A stretch of DNA of 64,000 nucleotides from positions 41,504,016 through 41,568,015 of the forward strand of contig CM055092.1 of the NCBI GenBank assembly GCA_029204225.1, given 5' to 3'. Source of the stretch: Diphasiastrum complanatum (Eukaryota; Streptophyta; Lycopodiopsida; Lycopodiales; Lycopodiaceae). The notes below the pieces were generated by a model. It had not been told where the DNA came from. It was given only the letters and a program-made list of their open reading frames with translations, and did not search any database. Position numbers and translations under genes: made by a program. Below are positions 11,054-28,390 of the stretch, piece after piece. Each line of letters begins with the position of its first letter. Positions within the stretch are counted from its first letter, which is position 1.

Positions 11054-11816
11054 AGGTTCTTAAATTAAATGTAAGGCCTTGTAGAAGGCAATGTAGGAAG
11101 AGAGAATTTATTCTCTCATCAGTGTACTTGTTTTTAAATCAATCAATATAATGTTTTGGCATCACATCATTCTTGCGAAATTTTTGAATGCATATATTTT
11201 TAATCCATGAATGCAAATGTATAGTCTATTGAATGCACATCTATTGATTGCAAATGTATCTATTGATGTATTTAATGCAATGTATAGTCTATTTAATGCA
11301 CATCTATGCAATGCAAATGTATCCATTGATGAATTCAATGCAATGTATCTATTTTAGCACATGATTTGCATGCTAGAATGCACAATAAAAAGTAATGGAA
11401 ATAGATTACACATTAAGTTATCAACTAAATATCAAATGATCAAAATAAATGTGAATTTACCTTTACTATTGTATCTCTATTGTTTTGCAATCTTTGCTTT
11501 TCCTTTTGCATGCACTTGATCTTTGAATCCTTTGCAATGAAAGCTCATTTTTCATATCCAAACCTACATCACAAACACAAAAGATCTTAAAACTTATGAT
11601 CACAAAACACATACTATTAACATCCATCAATGAACTAAAAATCCTAAACACTATCAATCTTCTCACTCACATTCATCCTCATCTCATTCTCACTCCCATC
11701 TATACTCTCTTTTTCTCTCTCTCTCTCTCACAACACAAAAATAGAAAGACACCTCTATTTTCGGAGCAAACCACATTTTGGTTCGCGCCAAATGTTTTTT
11801 TTTTGGACAAAAATTT
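11054..11816. other. 3' flank of the CACTA plus-strand gene
   Basis: AT-rich. Between 11180 and 11345 short imperfect repeats of AATGCAAATGTAT and TCTATTGATG occur. A short CT run lies near 11715-11728. No coding sequence is supported. Confidence 0.4.
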
Positions 11817-11890
11817 TTGCGTGGATTATCCACACGTGGATAATCCACGCAAATTCCAGAAACCTTTTTGCGTGGATACCGCGTGGATAT
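11817..11890. repeat. CACTA subterminal-type palindromes (right side)
   Basis: GCGTGGATTATCCAC followed by ACGTGGATAATCCACGC and two further GCGTGGAT half sites. This is the rightmost cluster of the motif, so the right end of the CACTA complex is probably within a few hundred bases. Confidence 0.5.
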
Positions 11891-11945
11891 AAGAGAGAGA
11901 GATCCCCTTGGTCGCGATCGATTGTAGCACAAAAAGAAAGATAAA

Positions 11946-12073
11946 TTGAGGTGAAAGAAGCTATTTTACAACCCTGATCTTTGCCCACTACAACGTGCCT
12001 GATGTTTAAATTGAGGTGAAAGAAGGTATTTTACAACCCTGATCTTTGCCCACTACAACGGTCCTGATGTTCT
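11946..12073 (+). repeat. Tandem duplication, 65-bp unit, two copies
   Basis: TTGAGGTGAAAGAAG through CCCACTACAACG and CCTGATGTT occurs at 11946 and again at 12011 with very few differences, so it is recent. It lies just outside the last subterminal palindromes. Confidence 0.85.
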
Positions 12074-14175
12074 CAACCTAAATGTTCCAAAGAAAGAGAG
12101 AGACACATCCTTTCCCTAACGTTGGGTTGAGAGAGCGCGTAGAACCAAATAATATATATGCGCGGTGAGCAAGAGAGCCCCAAAGTTTTAGATGACATGG
12201 AATTTGATGACGTGGATTTTTATTTTTTTAATGACATGGAATTTGATATGTGGATTTCAACTGTTTTAAAGATGAGGTGGAATTTTCTCCATCCAAAGAA
12301 CTTTAATATGGGTATTAGTTGGCCTTATAAAGAACTTTTACAATTTTGTAATTTGAATCTTTTTTTTTGTATAGGATTTTAAATTGATGAGGCTATCTTG
12401 TAGTATACTGAAGGTAATTTCCCATAAATTATAAGATTCTACTAGGATTAATTTTCAAAATCTGATACATGAAGTTGATTACAAAAAAATATAGGATAAC
12501 TTCCAAGAGATTTTCCAAACACAAACTTAGAGTGTCTTTGCATGAGGGGGAACTCAGCCCACGATCTTGACGTCAAGAATGGGTCGTAGGTCAAAATATC
12601 AACTTCACATGGACCCACGCAATGGGTCATCCTTGCCAAGCTCTTGCTTGCCCTCATGAGATGGGAGAGTACGGGTCACAGCCTCCAACTCGTCCTGACC
12701 TGTTTAGTAGGTGATATAGGTTTTGGAAGATAGATCTTTACTTTGTACACCTGTTATAGTGGGTTAATGGCAGCTGGGAGATTGATTCAACAGGTAGAAT
12801 GGGTGAAATGCATAGAGAATGGTTATGAAATGGATTTGCAAAAACGGGTGGTGTGCTCCATGGCATCAAGAATGGGTCTACACGTGAAGAGGCCCTTTAG
12901 AACACTCTTTAGGTCCTTGCGTGACTTTAGGATATGCGGCTCCCTTGGGGCCTGGCCTGGAGGCTGAGGCTGGCCCTGGGGCCACTTTAGAAGTTGGGTC
13001 CCCTCCTGTGATTGCACATGACCAGATACGGTTCTCTTGGGTCTACTCCAAACTCTGTCGGGGGCTAACGAAGCGTCCGTAACCATTAATGGAAAAAAAA
13101 ACGAGGGAAAGGATGTTTGTTTTTCTTTGGGCTTTCAAGTTTTGTTCGAAGTAATTAGACTCTTCATCACTCTCCCAGTCTCCACATTTCCAACCAAAGC
13201 TTTCCTTCTACCTCATCTCGCCCATCGCGAGTCGTTATAATCGAGCAAATTAATAAAATGCATTCCAGTTTCCATTCCATTCGCCTTTTTCCGCTGTTGG
13301 GCTCATAATTCGTCTCCCTCTTCCATAAGAAATGCTGCGGCAGCTGTATCCGGATTCTTATTCTGCATCACTGTCTGTCTTGCTGGCTTTGCTATGAATT
13401 ATGGGATGGGAGCAGTAGTATGGTTTGCGATCACAGCATTGGGACTAGTAGTAACAAGAGGCCATGGTGCTACTGTGTGTAGCTGGTATAGCAGTCGCTG
13501 CTGCTATTTTGTTTTTGGAGTAGCAGCTTTCTAGTCTGACGTGCTCTTACGTCGCTGTCTACGACGTTGGTACTACATCTTGATCTGGTGAGTTGCTGTT
13601 TGGCAGTTTGCTTTGCCTGAGCTCCGCAGATCTATGGTGCTGATTCCTGGAAAGATTGCACCTCGTTTTCTTAAGCAGCAGCGCTTGCAGCGCAACTGTG
13701 TTGGGCCCGGGTGCCTTGTCTTCAGCTTCGCATAATTGAGTGTGGCCCAGGGCCCAGGCGCTTTGTTGTCAACTTTGCATAATTCAGTGCTATAAGCATA
13801 TTGAAAAGATTCAACCTTCCAGTCAAATTAACCACAAAAAGAACATGATCAGGATGCCAATACTCCAGTACATAGAGTGTCAGTCAACGTAGTTTGCTAG
13901 GGGCAAGTATACATAATACAAACAAACATATTCACCTTTGACAAGTAGAACACAAAAAGAACATGATCAGGCACGTTTATGCTAATACTACAATACAAGG
14001 TAGTTTACTACGGGCAATCAGCAAATTTTAAGCTTAGAATCAACTAACATGATAAGGTTCTGGCCCCTCCCATAGCTTCAATGTAGTCCGAATGTTGACA
14101 GAAGTCGGCATCAGCTCGTGTTTGCTTTTAATTCCGTCACACGGGCGATCACAGTTTCATACTAGACATAGCTCA
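12074..14175. other. Spacer and promoter region of the polygalacturonase gene
   Basis: No domain-bearing ORF. The stretch 12880-13800 is richer in GC than its surroundings and has short unrelated ORFs. Two similar passages containing GAACATGATCAGG occur near 13838 and 13958, a decayed 110-120-bp duplication. I could not pick a TATA box with confidence. Confidence 0.4.
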
Positions 14176-17100
14176 ATGGGGGGGAATCGGTCTGTGCAGT
14201 CATTGTGTATTCTACTTCTTGTAGTTTTATGTTTCTTTTGTAACTCGAAGGATGTGATAGCTGCTCTGAACATAGATGCATGTAGCTGCGGGACTACAAA
14301 AGATCTGGCACTGCCATTGCCCAAACGTCTTCGGACTGTGTCCATAATAGACTTCGGTGGCGTTGGTGATGGTGCAACTCTCAACACGGATGCATTTCGC
14401 AAAGCCATAGCCTATGCCGCTTCTTTTGCGGACCAAGGTGGTACTCAGCTGAACATTCCGACTGGGACATGGCTTACTGGAAGCTTCAACCTTTGTGGTC
14501 ATCTCACTCTCTACTTGCAGAACGGAGCGGTTATTCTTGGATCACCGGTGTGTACTACCTTTTAATCTATCATTTGTTTTTCCAGCTTTTCAGTTGTTAT
14601 GACCCCACACTCCACAGCTATATTATCCTTCCTTTCTAGTGGAAGTTGGAATCGCCTACCTCAATCAAAGTGGGCGATATGGTTGAATACTAGCTCTCTG
14701 CCACACAGTTTTCAAACTCTGCTGTATAATAAGCAAAGCGTTTACGCCTAGACGTCTACTGTTTGAGTTTTATGATAGAAGTCGCATATATTAAGTTCTA
14801 ACTTTAGAAACAAGCAACCGTGCATAAGTATTAAGAATTTAGTCATGTGATTCGTTTGCAATCTGGCCTACTGCCCAACTCTCAAGCATCATGTGATTTG
14901 TTTCTCTAGAATAGCCGCATCAAAAGTTTGATGTGGGAATTGAGGGGATTCTTTTTCTGCGAAAGTACGCTAAATTCCTTTTGCTCTTTATTTCCGAAGA
15001 CTATTAGTTTGAAATGAGGAAATCATATAAATTCAATGTTTTGTCGGTACTTTTCTTACTCTTCGAATACATCTGTGAATAGGTATCTATGTGCATTAGA
15101 TTGGTATGTATGCGGAGGTTTTTGTAAAAAATAGATGTGCCTGCTTGTAGCGAAAAACGTCGGCTCTCTTAATTTCCTGTGTTTTTGACAAACTCTTGTT
15201 TCCTCTTCATTCTCAGAAGTGTAAAACTGCGGACGGAGCTAAATGCACAGACTAGCTGCAGACCTAATTTTTCATCCCTCCACCTCATTTATGATTGCTA
15301 TGATTTTGAGTCCTGCGTTTAGCCTCTGACACCAGCTCAGGCTGGGATTTAGCTCCATTCTTAAACTTTGGACTTCAAAAAGCAAATACAGCAATTAAGT
15401 TTTTTTGAAGCGGCAGCTGCTACTAGAAATTTGGCAAATCTACTGAACTCAGCTACTTGTGATTCCTTACTGATCTTTACTTCGTACAGTTATGATTGAG
15501 CATGTCAATGATGTGACTGACCAGGCAATCTCCATGATGCCTACTGGATTTGTTGTCTCAGAATTCAGATTCCTGGCCAGTGATAGATCCACTTCCTTCG
15601 TATGGGCGAGGTCGAGAACTTCCTGGCAAAAGGCATATCAGCCTTATCCATGGAGAGAGTCTCACAGATGTTATTATTACAGGTCACTTGGTTATCCTCA
15701 ATTTTGATATGACGTTTGCACCGGATTAGTCCTAAAAAAGCTTTTATGAATTTTTACACTCTTCATAGGATTCTGAGAAATTTTGTTACATTTGTCATTA
15801 ATTAGAACTTTAAAGACAGAACTCTCGTATCATATATGAATTTTGGCCTCCCAAGTAACGAACTTGGAGTCAGCTGACATTCAAATGGTCTATTTCCTGC
15901 TTCTGCCCAGGTGAGAATGGAACTGTCGACGGTCAAGGCGCTGTTTGGTGGCAATGGTCTCGAAAGGGCTTGCTTAACTTCACAAGGCCACACTTGGTAG
16001 AGTTTATGCATTCATCAGATATTATTATCTACAATGTCACGTTCAAAAATTCCCCATTCTGGACAGTACACCCTGTTTACAGCAGGTTTTACTTTCCTCT
16101 TCTAGTAAACTATACTCTATAGTGAACTGAATGTGTACTTGGAGCAATGCGATTTCATCTCTTCAAAATGCAGATTAATTACTTGCAAATTCACACTACT
16201 GAATGATGATGTTAAAGCTCCGAAAGTGTCAACGATGCATCTGTACACTGTAAAGCTTCCTTATATATAGTTGACTTCAAATTCTATGCAGGAACATGCT
16301 TATTCAATTCGTTACGATTTTGGCCCCTCAAGGCTCTCCTGATACAGATGGTATCGATCCAGGTGTGCAGCATTTCCTCAGTTCTTTGTTGCAAACATGA
16401 AAAACAGTATTTGATTTCTAATCTTAAAAGCAATGCATTTCCTGAAGTGGCAATTCTTGTTCTGCCTATTAGATAAACGATATATGCTGGAAGTCCTTGT
16501 CTTTACCAATTGCAGTTTTTCCATATACCGTCGGTCTCGAGTGGCTTTCATATGCCTGAGTGTAACTAAGTCATCAGTTGACCTTTTGAAAAAATTTCTG
16601 GACTTTATTGTGAATAGTCCCCTCTTAGTGGGTTACTTCTGCTTGCAATCCAATATTCATGTCCAGGAATTTGAACTGCTAGAGTAATTTAAGAAAACAA
16701 GCTATCCTAATGCTATGTTTGAGTTATTACAGAGATATCCAAAACTTATTATTTTACTAACGTAGTAACTTGATTACTGCAAATAAAATGAATCAGTCGA
16801 CTCCAACAAGTTTATACTTGGTCCCACCGTCTAGATTTTCAGAATAATACGTTTATCCTGGTAGCCAGGTTTCTTGTAGAGCCAAATAACTTTAGACCTT
16901 TTGTCTTTGATCTCCCTGACATTCCAGCTGAGTTGATATCTGGCCAGTCACTGAAGCTAAAAACTTTTATTTACCTTTCAGCAAGCTTCATTTTGTGCTA
17001 ATTTTCATGGATTGTCACTTAATTTCTCACTGTAAATTGAAGATGCCACGGCTCATTTTTAAGCAACTCATAATCTAGGAAAGCAAGCTGATTGCACACC

Positions 17101-17989
17101 TGATGAAGATTTTTGGAAAAGACTATCTACTTGCTGACTTTGGTGCTCGCACACAGAAAAGTGGAAGTGGCAAGATGTGTCTGATATTTTGGTGGTTGTA
17201 GTAATAGTTGCCGTAAGTCTAGCATGCATCCAACATTATTTTCTCTTTTAGCATGATCCTCCATACAATGTCATCAATAGAAGAGTTTTACAATTATGGT
17301 TTGTTTCGACAGATTCCTCCTCTGATTTGTGCATACAAGACTGTTACATAAGCAATGGCGATGATATGATTGCTATCAAGAGTGGTTGGGACGAGTATGG
17401 GATTGCTTATGGAGTACCTAGTTCGAACATCTACATCCACAGAGTAACTGGACAAACAAAACTGGCATCTGGATTTGCAATTGGAAGTGAGACATCCGGA
17501 GGAGTATCAAACATTCAGGTGCGGGACCTTAAAGTGGTAAATTCCAAAACAGGGATCTCAATACGGACTAACGTGGGCAGGGGAGCTTATATCCACAATA
17601 TCTCAATAGAGAATGTGGAGCTTGTAAATGTTGGAACTGCCATATCTTTGCTAGGATCATCTGGTGAGCATCCAGATGCTAATTACAATGCTGAAGCAGC
17701 CCCAGATGTGGGCAGTATTTCTATTCAAAATGTATTTGGCAACACGCTGGATCGACCTGGACGAATTGAGGGTATACCAGAGAACCCATTTAAGCACATT
17801 TGTTTTTCTGACATCAACCTACAGACTGGTTCAGGTCTGCTCAGTACCTGGAAATGCTCTTTTGTAGAAGGTTTTTCTGCTCAAGTCTCACCACAGGCTT
17901 GCCCGCAGATGCTAAATGATAACCAGGTTGAGGCTTCCAAATGCTTCCCAGCTCTCATAGGTGGTTCATGTCAAACTTCCTTCTCATGA
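14176..17989 (+). CDS. Polygalacturonase-like glycoside hydrolase family 28, five exons
   Basis: Predicted secreted cell-wall enzyme of 471 residues that would act on pectin. Exons: 14176-14547, 15562-15682, 15911-16085, 16292-16362 and 17313-17989. All introns start GT and end AG, and the phases (0,1,2,1) give one open frame of 472 codons. I chose ATG 14176 because a hydrophobic signal peptide follows at once; an upstream in-frame ATG at 14092 would put 28 extra residues before it. Motifs in order: DFGGVGDG near residue 60, WPVIDPLPSYGRGRE, HISLIHGE, SPFWTVHP, SPDTDGID, NGDDMIAIKSG and FAIGSETSGG, then IRTNVGRG. The aspartates of the NTD-like and GDD motifs are present. The His of the canonical GHG motif and the RIK triad are replaced, as in the plant clade of 'probable polygalacturonases' with GSExSGG. 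Catalysis is therefore likely but not certain. Ends TTCTCATGA. Confidence 0.9.
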
Positions 17990-19730
17990 TGATGGAAAAC
18001 GAGTTCTCTTCTCCAGCTCTCGTGGCTTCTGTTTGAGGCCATTGGTAGATATTAAGCTCAACTGTTTTCATTAATGAATTCAAAGTTTTATACCATGTGA
18101 GCCTCAACACGTGTTACTGTAAATTCTTGTACAGTTTTGTATCTCGAGTTTAGCTGATAGAATTACAGGGAGGCATTGATTCACATCGTTCTTTAGCTAC
18201 TATCATAGCCCAAGTAAAGTGGAATATAACTCCAAACCTCAAGGTGAAGGAATAAGATGTCAACCATTAGGCTACATTTTGGGGATGGTTCCTTCCTAAT
18301 CTTGTTTACCACTAAGAAAGTGCTACAAGTTTGCCCATGCAAATTCTAATTTGTCTCAAATGCCAAGCAAATTGGTAAATTGCAAAAACTGCTTCTCAAC
18401 CACTGAGCACAGTGAAATATCAGTCTCATTGCTACTTTCATTGTTGAAATGCACCAAACTGATAGCATTGAAATATGTGTAGGGAACACATATATCCAAA
18501 AGATTTAGAAGCATCACTGATTAAAGTAGTGCATATTGGGGATAAAAAAAAACAATATTTTTACCATACATTATGACTCTTGATTCTTATAGATACACCA
18601 TACATCATGAATACACGTGTGTAAATTTCATGCAAAACTTTAAAGCTACTCTTTTTTCATAGGAGGTAGTTTTTTTCAGTGCTTTGAGTAGTTGACTCTC
18701 CTTTGACTTTTGGTTATCATTGTAATTCTCCAATGTCAATCTTAAACCCTTAGACTTCAAGTTGTCATTTCAACACTCCAATGTCAATGGATAGCATCAA
18801 AAATTGTATTGCACAAACAATTGTATGGTACATGCTTTTAAGAGATTGAGAAAACCACATTAAGCATTTCATGAGACTTTTGCAAAAAGGGAACACAACA
18901 ACTATGAATGACATGATGTTAAAGGCAATATTACAACATCTTTAGCACTTGTGGGTTTAAACTTGGCAAGACTTCAAGCTTCAAGATGCTACTTCTCATT
19001 ATGGACTTTTAGGAGTTAGGGGAGGGTGGAGATAGCGACAAGTATGGCAATAGCAACGGATGTGGCAAGAATGAAGCTAGATATGGTGATTGTGAAGGTG
19101 AGAATACCAATGGAAAAGATAGCACTTATGTGGGGGAGATAAAAAGTTTGGACTTGCATGCCAATTGTGATGCCATGTTGGATGACACATAGATGGAGGA
19201 GACTCATTCAAATTGGCTTGTCCATAATTGGTTTGCTTGGAAAGGTCAAATAAAGATGATGACTCTTGGGAAGGAATTGAAAGCCTTAACATGAATTTTC
19301 TTTTGATTTTCAATTATGAGAATGGATTCATATCCAGGGAGAGAGGTATGTTATGTCTCTAATTAACTCAAGCTAATTAGTCGCTAACTTGAGCTCAAGA
19401 GAGGCCTATATGAGGTTGATTTAGGGTTACTTTGAGATAGAATATAGTGGTACTTAGGGAGCCACAACTATGATTGGATATGTCTTTAGTGTATACATAG
19501 GAAACTATGCCTATATATAGAGTTGACATTTAGTGGATAAGTAATGCATGGATATAAGAGGTGAGAGCATTATAGGCCATGCAAGGAGGCATTCGTTAGA
19601 TCAATATTCTATTGTTGATATGGTGAACAAGCCTAGAGATAACCGACAGACATTATAAGTGAGGTCTAAACATAGTAATAGCAAATATTTGTCAAAACAC
19701 TCAAAATGAAGTTCTGGCTTTGCTGCAGCA
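17990..19730. other. 3' flank of polygalacturonase and spacer
   Basis: No supported coding sequence. A near-duplicate pair of phrases containing TCTCCAATGTCAA / CTCCAATGTCAA is at 18727-18790. Short minus-strand ORFs at 19016-19313 look random. Confidence 0.4.
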
Positions 19731-19749
19731 ATCATTATGACCAATGGTT

Positions 19750-20112
19750 TTAAGGCGAGTCAGGAATTACAATCTCGATGCGTGGACGACGACGACTATG
19801 AGAACTTGAGGCCTGGTGAGATGACTCGGCTGGTGCTTCTTCGTAAACCGAAAGCACAGAATCCAGGTGGAAGCCATGGATTCTGTTTTCTAAGTGAGAA
19901 GCGGCTAAGAGGGACAATAGAGAGCCAGCGGCGAACTGCTCCTTTGTATTGGCCTTAATAGCTCGCTTGAGCTCACCAAAAACAGTCTTGAACCAGTTAT
20001 ATGGTTCAAGAGGGGCTTTGGTCAACTTGATGTAAGACTCCACTATCATGTGAAGGATTTGAGATGTGATGTGGTCTTTCCTGAGGTTGCCAACCATCGT
20101 TGGTGAGGTCAA
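19750..20112 (-). other. Unrecognised ORF, 120 codons
   Basis: A minus-strand ORF with an amphipathic helical N-terminal half and a Ser/Arg-rich C-terminal end (ASSSHSRRRPR). No family is recognised. The composition could suit a decayed retrotransposon capsid-type ORF, but no supporting motif, LTR or primer site is nearby. It may be chance. Confidence 0.25.
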
Positions 20113-24599
<4,487 letters not shown>

Positions 24600-24600
<1 letters not shown>

Positions 24601-24905
24601 CAAAAACTCATATTAACGTTAAAACTCACTTAAAAGTGGCATCTCAGCTTTTAGCAAATTGTCACAATACCCTACCGTTAATGCAGCAAAAAAAGAAAAA
24701 CAACAGTTGCATTTCAGAAACAAATAAATAAATAAAACAGAAACTCATTTTAGTGCTCAAACCTACCTAAGCATGGCAACCTTTGTTTTTCGCAAGTTAT
24801 CACAATAGCTTACCATTAACGCAACAACAAATAAAACGATATTCTCATTTTAGAAATAGATAATTAAAACTCATTTCCATGCTCAAACTCACCTAAGCCA
24901 GACAC
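24600..24905 (+). repeat. Degenerate tandem repeat upstream of the Psb27-like gene
   Basis: About three imperfect units of roughly 120 bp carry AAACTCA...CTCAAAC/ACTCACCTAAG..., CAAATTGTCACAATA or CAAGTTATCACAATA, and ACCGTTAAYGCA-like phrases. Confidence 0.5.
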
Positions 24906-24908
24906 CGT

Positions 24909-25050
24909 GTGCTTTTACCACCTCGCCTCGCCTCGCCTTGCCTTGCCTTTTATCAAATCATCACAATACCACCACTGTGCTTTTACCACCTCGCCTCGCC
25001 TCACCTTGCCTTGCCTTTTATCAAATCATCACAATACCACCACCTCGCCT
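24909..25050 (+). repeat. Tandem duplication, 68-bp unit, GC-rich minisatellite
   Basis: GTGCTTTTACCACC, followed by repeats of CTCGC and CTTGC and then ATCAAATCATCACAATACC, occurs at 24909 and 24977, and a partial third copy follows. It ends about 170 bp before the ATG at 25219, within the likely promoter. Confidence 0.85.
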
Positions 25051-25218
25051 CGGCTCCTCTCCTTGCACATCATCACAATTCCTTTTCCCTATAGCATCAA
25101 AGCTAAAAAGGGTGTTAGAAAGGGCATTCTAAGCAGGCCAGATATAATGCAATAGTGAGGTTTATCATTTACCCTGGTCTCTAGCACAACACACAATAAT
25201 AGCTATATCTATCTATCT

Positions 25219-26168
25219 ATGGCTTCTATTGCAGCAGCACCATCATCATCCACACCGTTAGTCTCCCACCCTGCTGCTCGAAGGCTATGGCTCTTTGATC
25301 CGTCCTCCCTTTCCTCCCTCTCCAAAGGTAATCAATCAAATCAATCTCCTACTTTCTTCGTTTCCAATCCTAGATCCGGTGATGATCTTATTATTATTTG
25401 AGTGAAAGTGAGTATTGGATTCTCAGTCTTGTGGATGGATCAACGGCAGGGTTTGTGATGCATGCTTCTTCTTTTTTCTTGGGGTAGTTTGTGTGCAGGT
25501 AACATCATCATGCACTTGTTCACAGGTTTCTGACAACGCCTCAGGCCGCTCACGCAACCCTTTGTCTCACTGTCACTCGCAGCAGATCAGTCGTCGCAAG
25601 TTTTCCATTCCTTTGTCGTCTCTCAGTCTTGCAACACTCTTGATTTGGCAGTCTCAAGGGCGGGTTTGGGCGGATGTGATCAAGAACGAGGACACTGGGA
25701 ATGCCAACAGCAATGTCTTCAGAGGGTTAGAATCGTTTCTTGATCCAACAGAAGTTACGAAGAGTGGGAAAAAGCTTCCAAAGAGCTATGTGCAGAGCGC
25801 GAGGGAGGTGGTAAGGGCTTTGCGGGAGTCTCTGAAGGAGGATGCCAAAGACGAAGAGAAATTCCGAAGAAGCGGCGACTCAGCCAAGGAAGCTATACGC
25901 GTCTATCTGAGCAGTTGGAGGGGTTCCAAGGAGTTGGCCTCACAAGTAACCTTCACTTTACCTTTTCTTTAGGCATTTGATATCTATGTCGCTAGGGTTT
26001 TGATATCTGTATGAACATATATCCTTACAGGATTCATTTCAAGCTTTGGCCAGAGTCTTGCGTGTTCTTGGTCAATTTTACATTACCTCCGGGCCAAGGG
26101 CAGCCTTGCCAGAAGATGTTAAAGCTACTATACTCGAGGATCTCAATAAGGCAGATGCAGCGCTGTGA
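25219..26168 (+). CDS. LPA19-like: Photosystem II assembly protein, Psb27-H2 / LPA19-like, chloroplast lumen
   Basis: Three exons: 25219-25327, 25545-25945 and 26031-26168, 215 codons plus stop, all junctions in phase (1, then 0). An alternative phase-matching acceptor at 25488 would add 19 codons; I prefer 25545 because it drops a stretch with no family resemblance. Residues 1 to about 55 are a Ser/Ala-rich chloroplast transit peptide. Then come twin arginines (SRRKF) and a hydrophobic stretch ending VWA, a Tat-type lumen signal with likely cleavage after Ala. The mature part is the Psb27 four-helix domain: SYVQSAREVVRALRESL, then FRRSGDSAKEAIRVYLSSWRG, then ALARVLRVLGQFY and GPRAALPEDVK. 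In Arabidopsis, LPA19 helps process the D1 C terminus and assemble PSII. The RESLKED and SAKEAIR wording fits H2 better than H1, from memory of the family. The gene looks intact. Confidence 0.88.
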
Positions 26169-28126
26169 CAGAAAGTTCACAGGGAGATGGTATGAATATC
26201 TTATGCGAGCTCCTTTTTTTGAAGGTTCGGTTTGGGGTGCGTACACGTTTGCCAGTAGCATTTTTCAATTAGTGCTATCTAAATGAAGATGCTGCCCCCA
26301 CTGCTGTTAGCTAACAGCTCCCAAGTTTTGGTCTTCAGCTAGTTAGTGCTAACTGAATAGTGAATTTTTTTGCAAGAATATAGCTGGGCTGAAAGGGCAT
26401 GGTGAATCCTAATTAAGCCCTTCAAGCTCCCTTCAAATGCGTCTCCCGGCCACCACGATGCGAGACTTCTACATCTGATCCCTCTCTCTCCCACACCCCA
26501 CACACAAATCAATAAAACAAGTTTAGGGTTTATTGTAATGGGGCAGCAACCTGCTATTAGTTCCTCTTAGTTATTTTCTGTTCCTTCTTTTACAATTCTA
26601 GCAGCATTTGTGCTCTCGACTCCCGAGTGTGGGTTCTCCACCCATCATTGGCATTATACCATGCTTATCTGCTGTTCTCTTAACTTTTTGAACAAAATTG
26701 TAATCTGATTTAGAACCTCAGAAGCTTCTAGTTTTAATGCCTAGAAATGTAATAATAAAGACACATTCTTTTGAAGCTTCCTGTTGTAACATGTGTTTGG
26801 TAAATTTTCATAAAAAAGGTCATTTTGCTCTTTTCTTTTAACTCCTGAAATGCTGCTTGTTTTTACCCAGTGACATTTGTGCTCACCACCGAAGATGGTT
26901 CAAAAGTTACAATTTTTTTTACAACCACAGATTATATTAACCATCGAATATTGTGCGGGCAAAATTGTGGGCAAAAAATATTTTATTTGTATATTTTACA
27001 GTGTTAAAATTTTGTCATCCTACATGGCAATCCTTATATAGGGTCCTTTTCAAGGCCAAATTTTCTCCAATGAAAGTTTTAAAGCCTATAGGGATATCAA
27101 CTTCAACCTAGAAAATGAAGCTAGAAAGGTAGACCATTGTAACGGTCTTTGGTACAACAATATCACAAAGCTATAGGAAAAAACAAAGGTGATAAAGAGA
27201 TCTACATGAAGAAATTTTTTTTTTTACAAGGGAGAAATAATAAATTTTTATGGCAATTATAGAAATGGAAAATCAGCTAGTGACTTGACAAAAAGAAAAA
27301 AGAACAAAAAAAAGTTGTCTATTGAGAGAGAATAATTTTTAAGTGGCCTATCATTTTAGAATATTGAATGATTTTATGGAAACATGTCCTAGTCTGCATT
27401 GATTTTACTTTCTCAAAAAAGAAGACAAAACATAAGATTAGTAAGTTGGAACACTAATCATCTACAAGCATGGGACCAAGAAATTTAGGCAAACGAAATA
27501 AGCCAAAAAAAAGTTCCATGTCTTGTGAATTCGTGTAGTTATCACCCTTGGAAACCAAGATGTTTTTTTTTCTCTCTCTCTAGTTATATGTTATATTCCA
27601 TACTTATTATATTATTTATGTCTCATTTTATTTTATTTATTTATTGCCGCTTAATAAAAAAAGTCAAAGTTACCAAGGCATTATGTTACGAAGTCACCAA
27701 GTCATGATGAAGTCACCAATGAAGATGGCTACAATATCAAAGACAACATTCGTGGCTACATGCACTAATAACAAATGATTTTTTTTAGAGTTTCCAAGAA
27801 GTTATCCATTTTCTAAAAGGAACTTTGAATCTGTGCAATTATTTGGGAAGTTCTGGAAAGGTGTTTTTGCATTTGGGAGGTATCAATCACATTTTATGCA
27901 GAATGCACTCTCTCATACTAGATGGTAATTGTTTACAATTTTGTCTTATACCCGATTTCGAGTTCTCTGTTCAGGCAGATAGCCACGTGGCATGTTGTGG
28001 AGCGTTAATAGTATTGTAATCAACGACTTTGATTTCATGTGTAAAATAGAAAGTTGAAAGCTGCACATTTTGTAAAACTGCAAACCGCATCGTTTCTGCT
28101 GGATTCACTAATCGTTCTTTCGCTGA
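26169..28126. other. 3' flank of Psb27-like gene and spacer
   Basis: No supported coding sequence. AT-rich with several A and T runs. Short ORFs at 27525 and 27825 lack any motif. Confidence 0.45.
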
Positions 28127-28310
28127 GAAGCTTTTTTTTTTTTTTTTGCCTTTTCATATAGAAAAGCAGCGTACTTGTTGCTAGAACGGACGAACAAGAG
28201 TAACTGAGCGGTTTTAGGACGATAGAAGCTTTTTTTTTTTTGCCTTTTCATATAAAAAAGCAGCGTACTTGTTGCTAGAACGGACGAACGGAGTGACTGG
28301 AATTTCGCAG
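28127..28310 (+). repeat. Tandem duplication, about 99-bp unit
   Basis: AAGCTTTTTTT, then GCCTTTTCATATA, then AAGCAGCGTACTTGTTGC and ACGGACGAAC occur at 28127 and 28226. They differ mainly in T-run length. Confidence 0.85.
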
Positions 28311-28390
28311 CAGGGGAACAGAGGTTGTTCTTTGTTTGCAAGCAGTCGTTGCACGCAATCTCAGTAGCGTGATTCTATTTGCACAATACG

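Noticed and set aside
11986-12060. CACTACAACG as a CACTA terminus
   Set aside because: Occurs twice only because of a 65-bp tandem duplication; no matching inverted partner seen.
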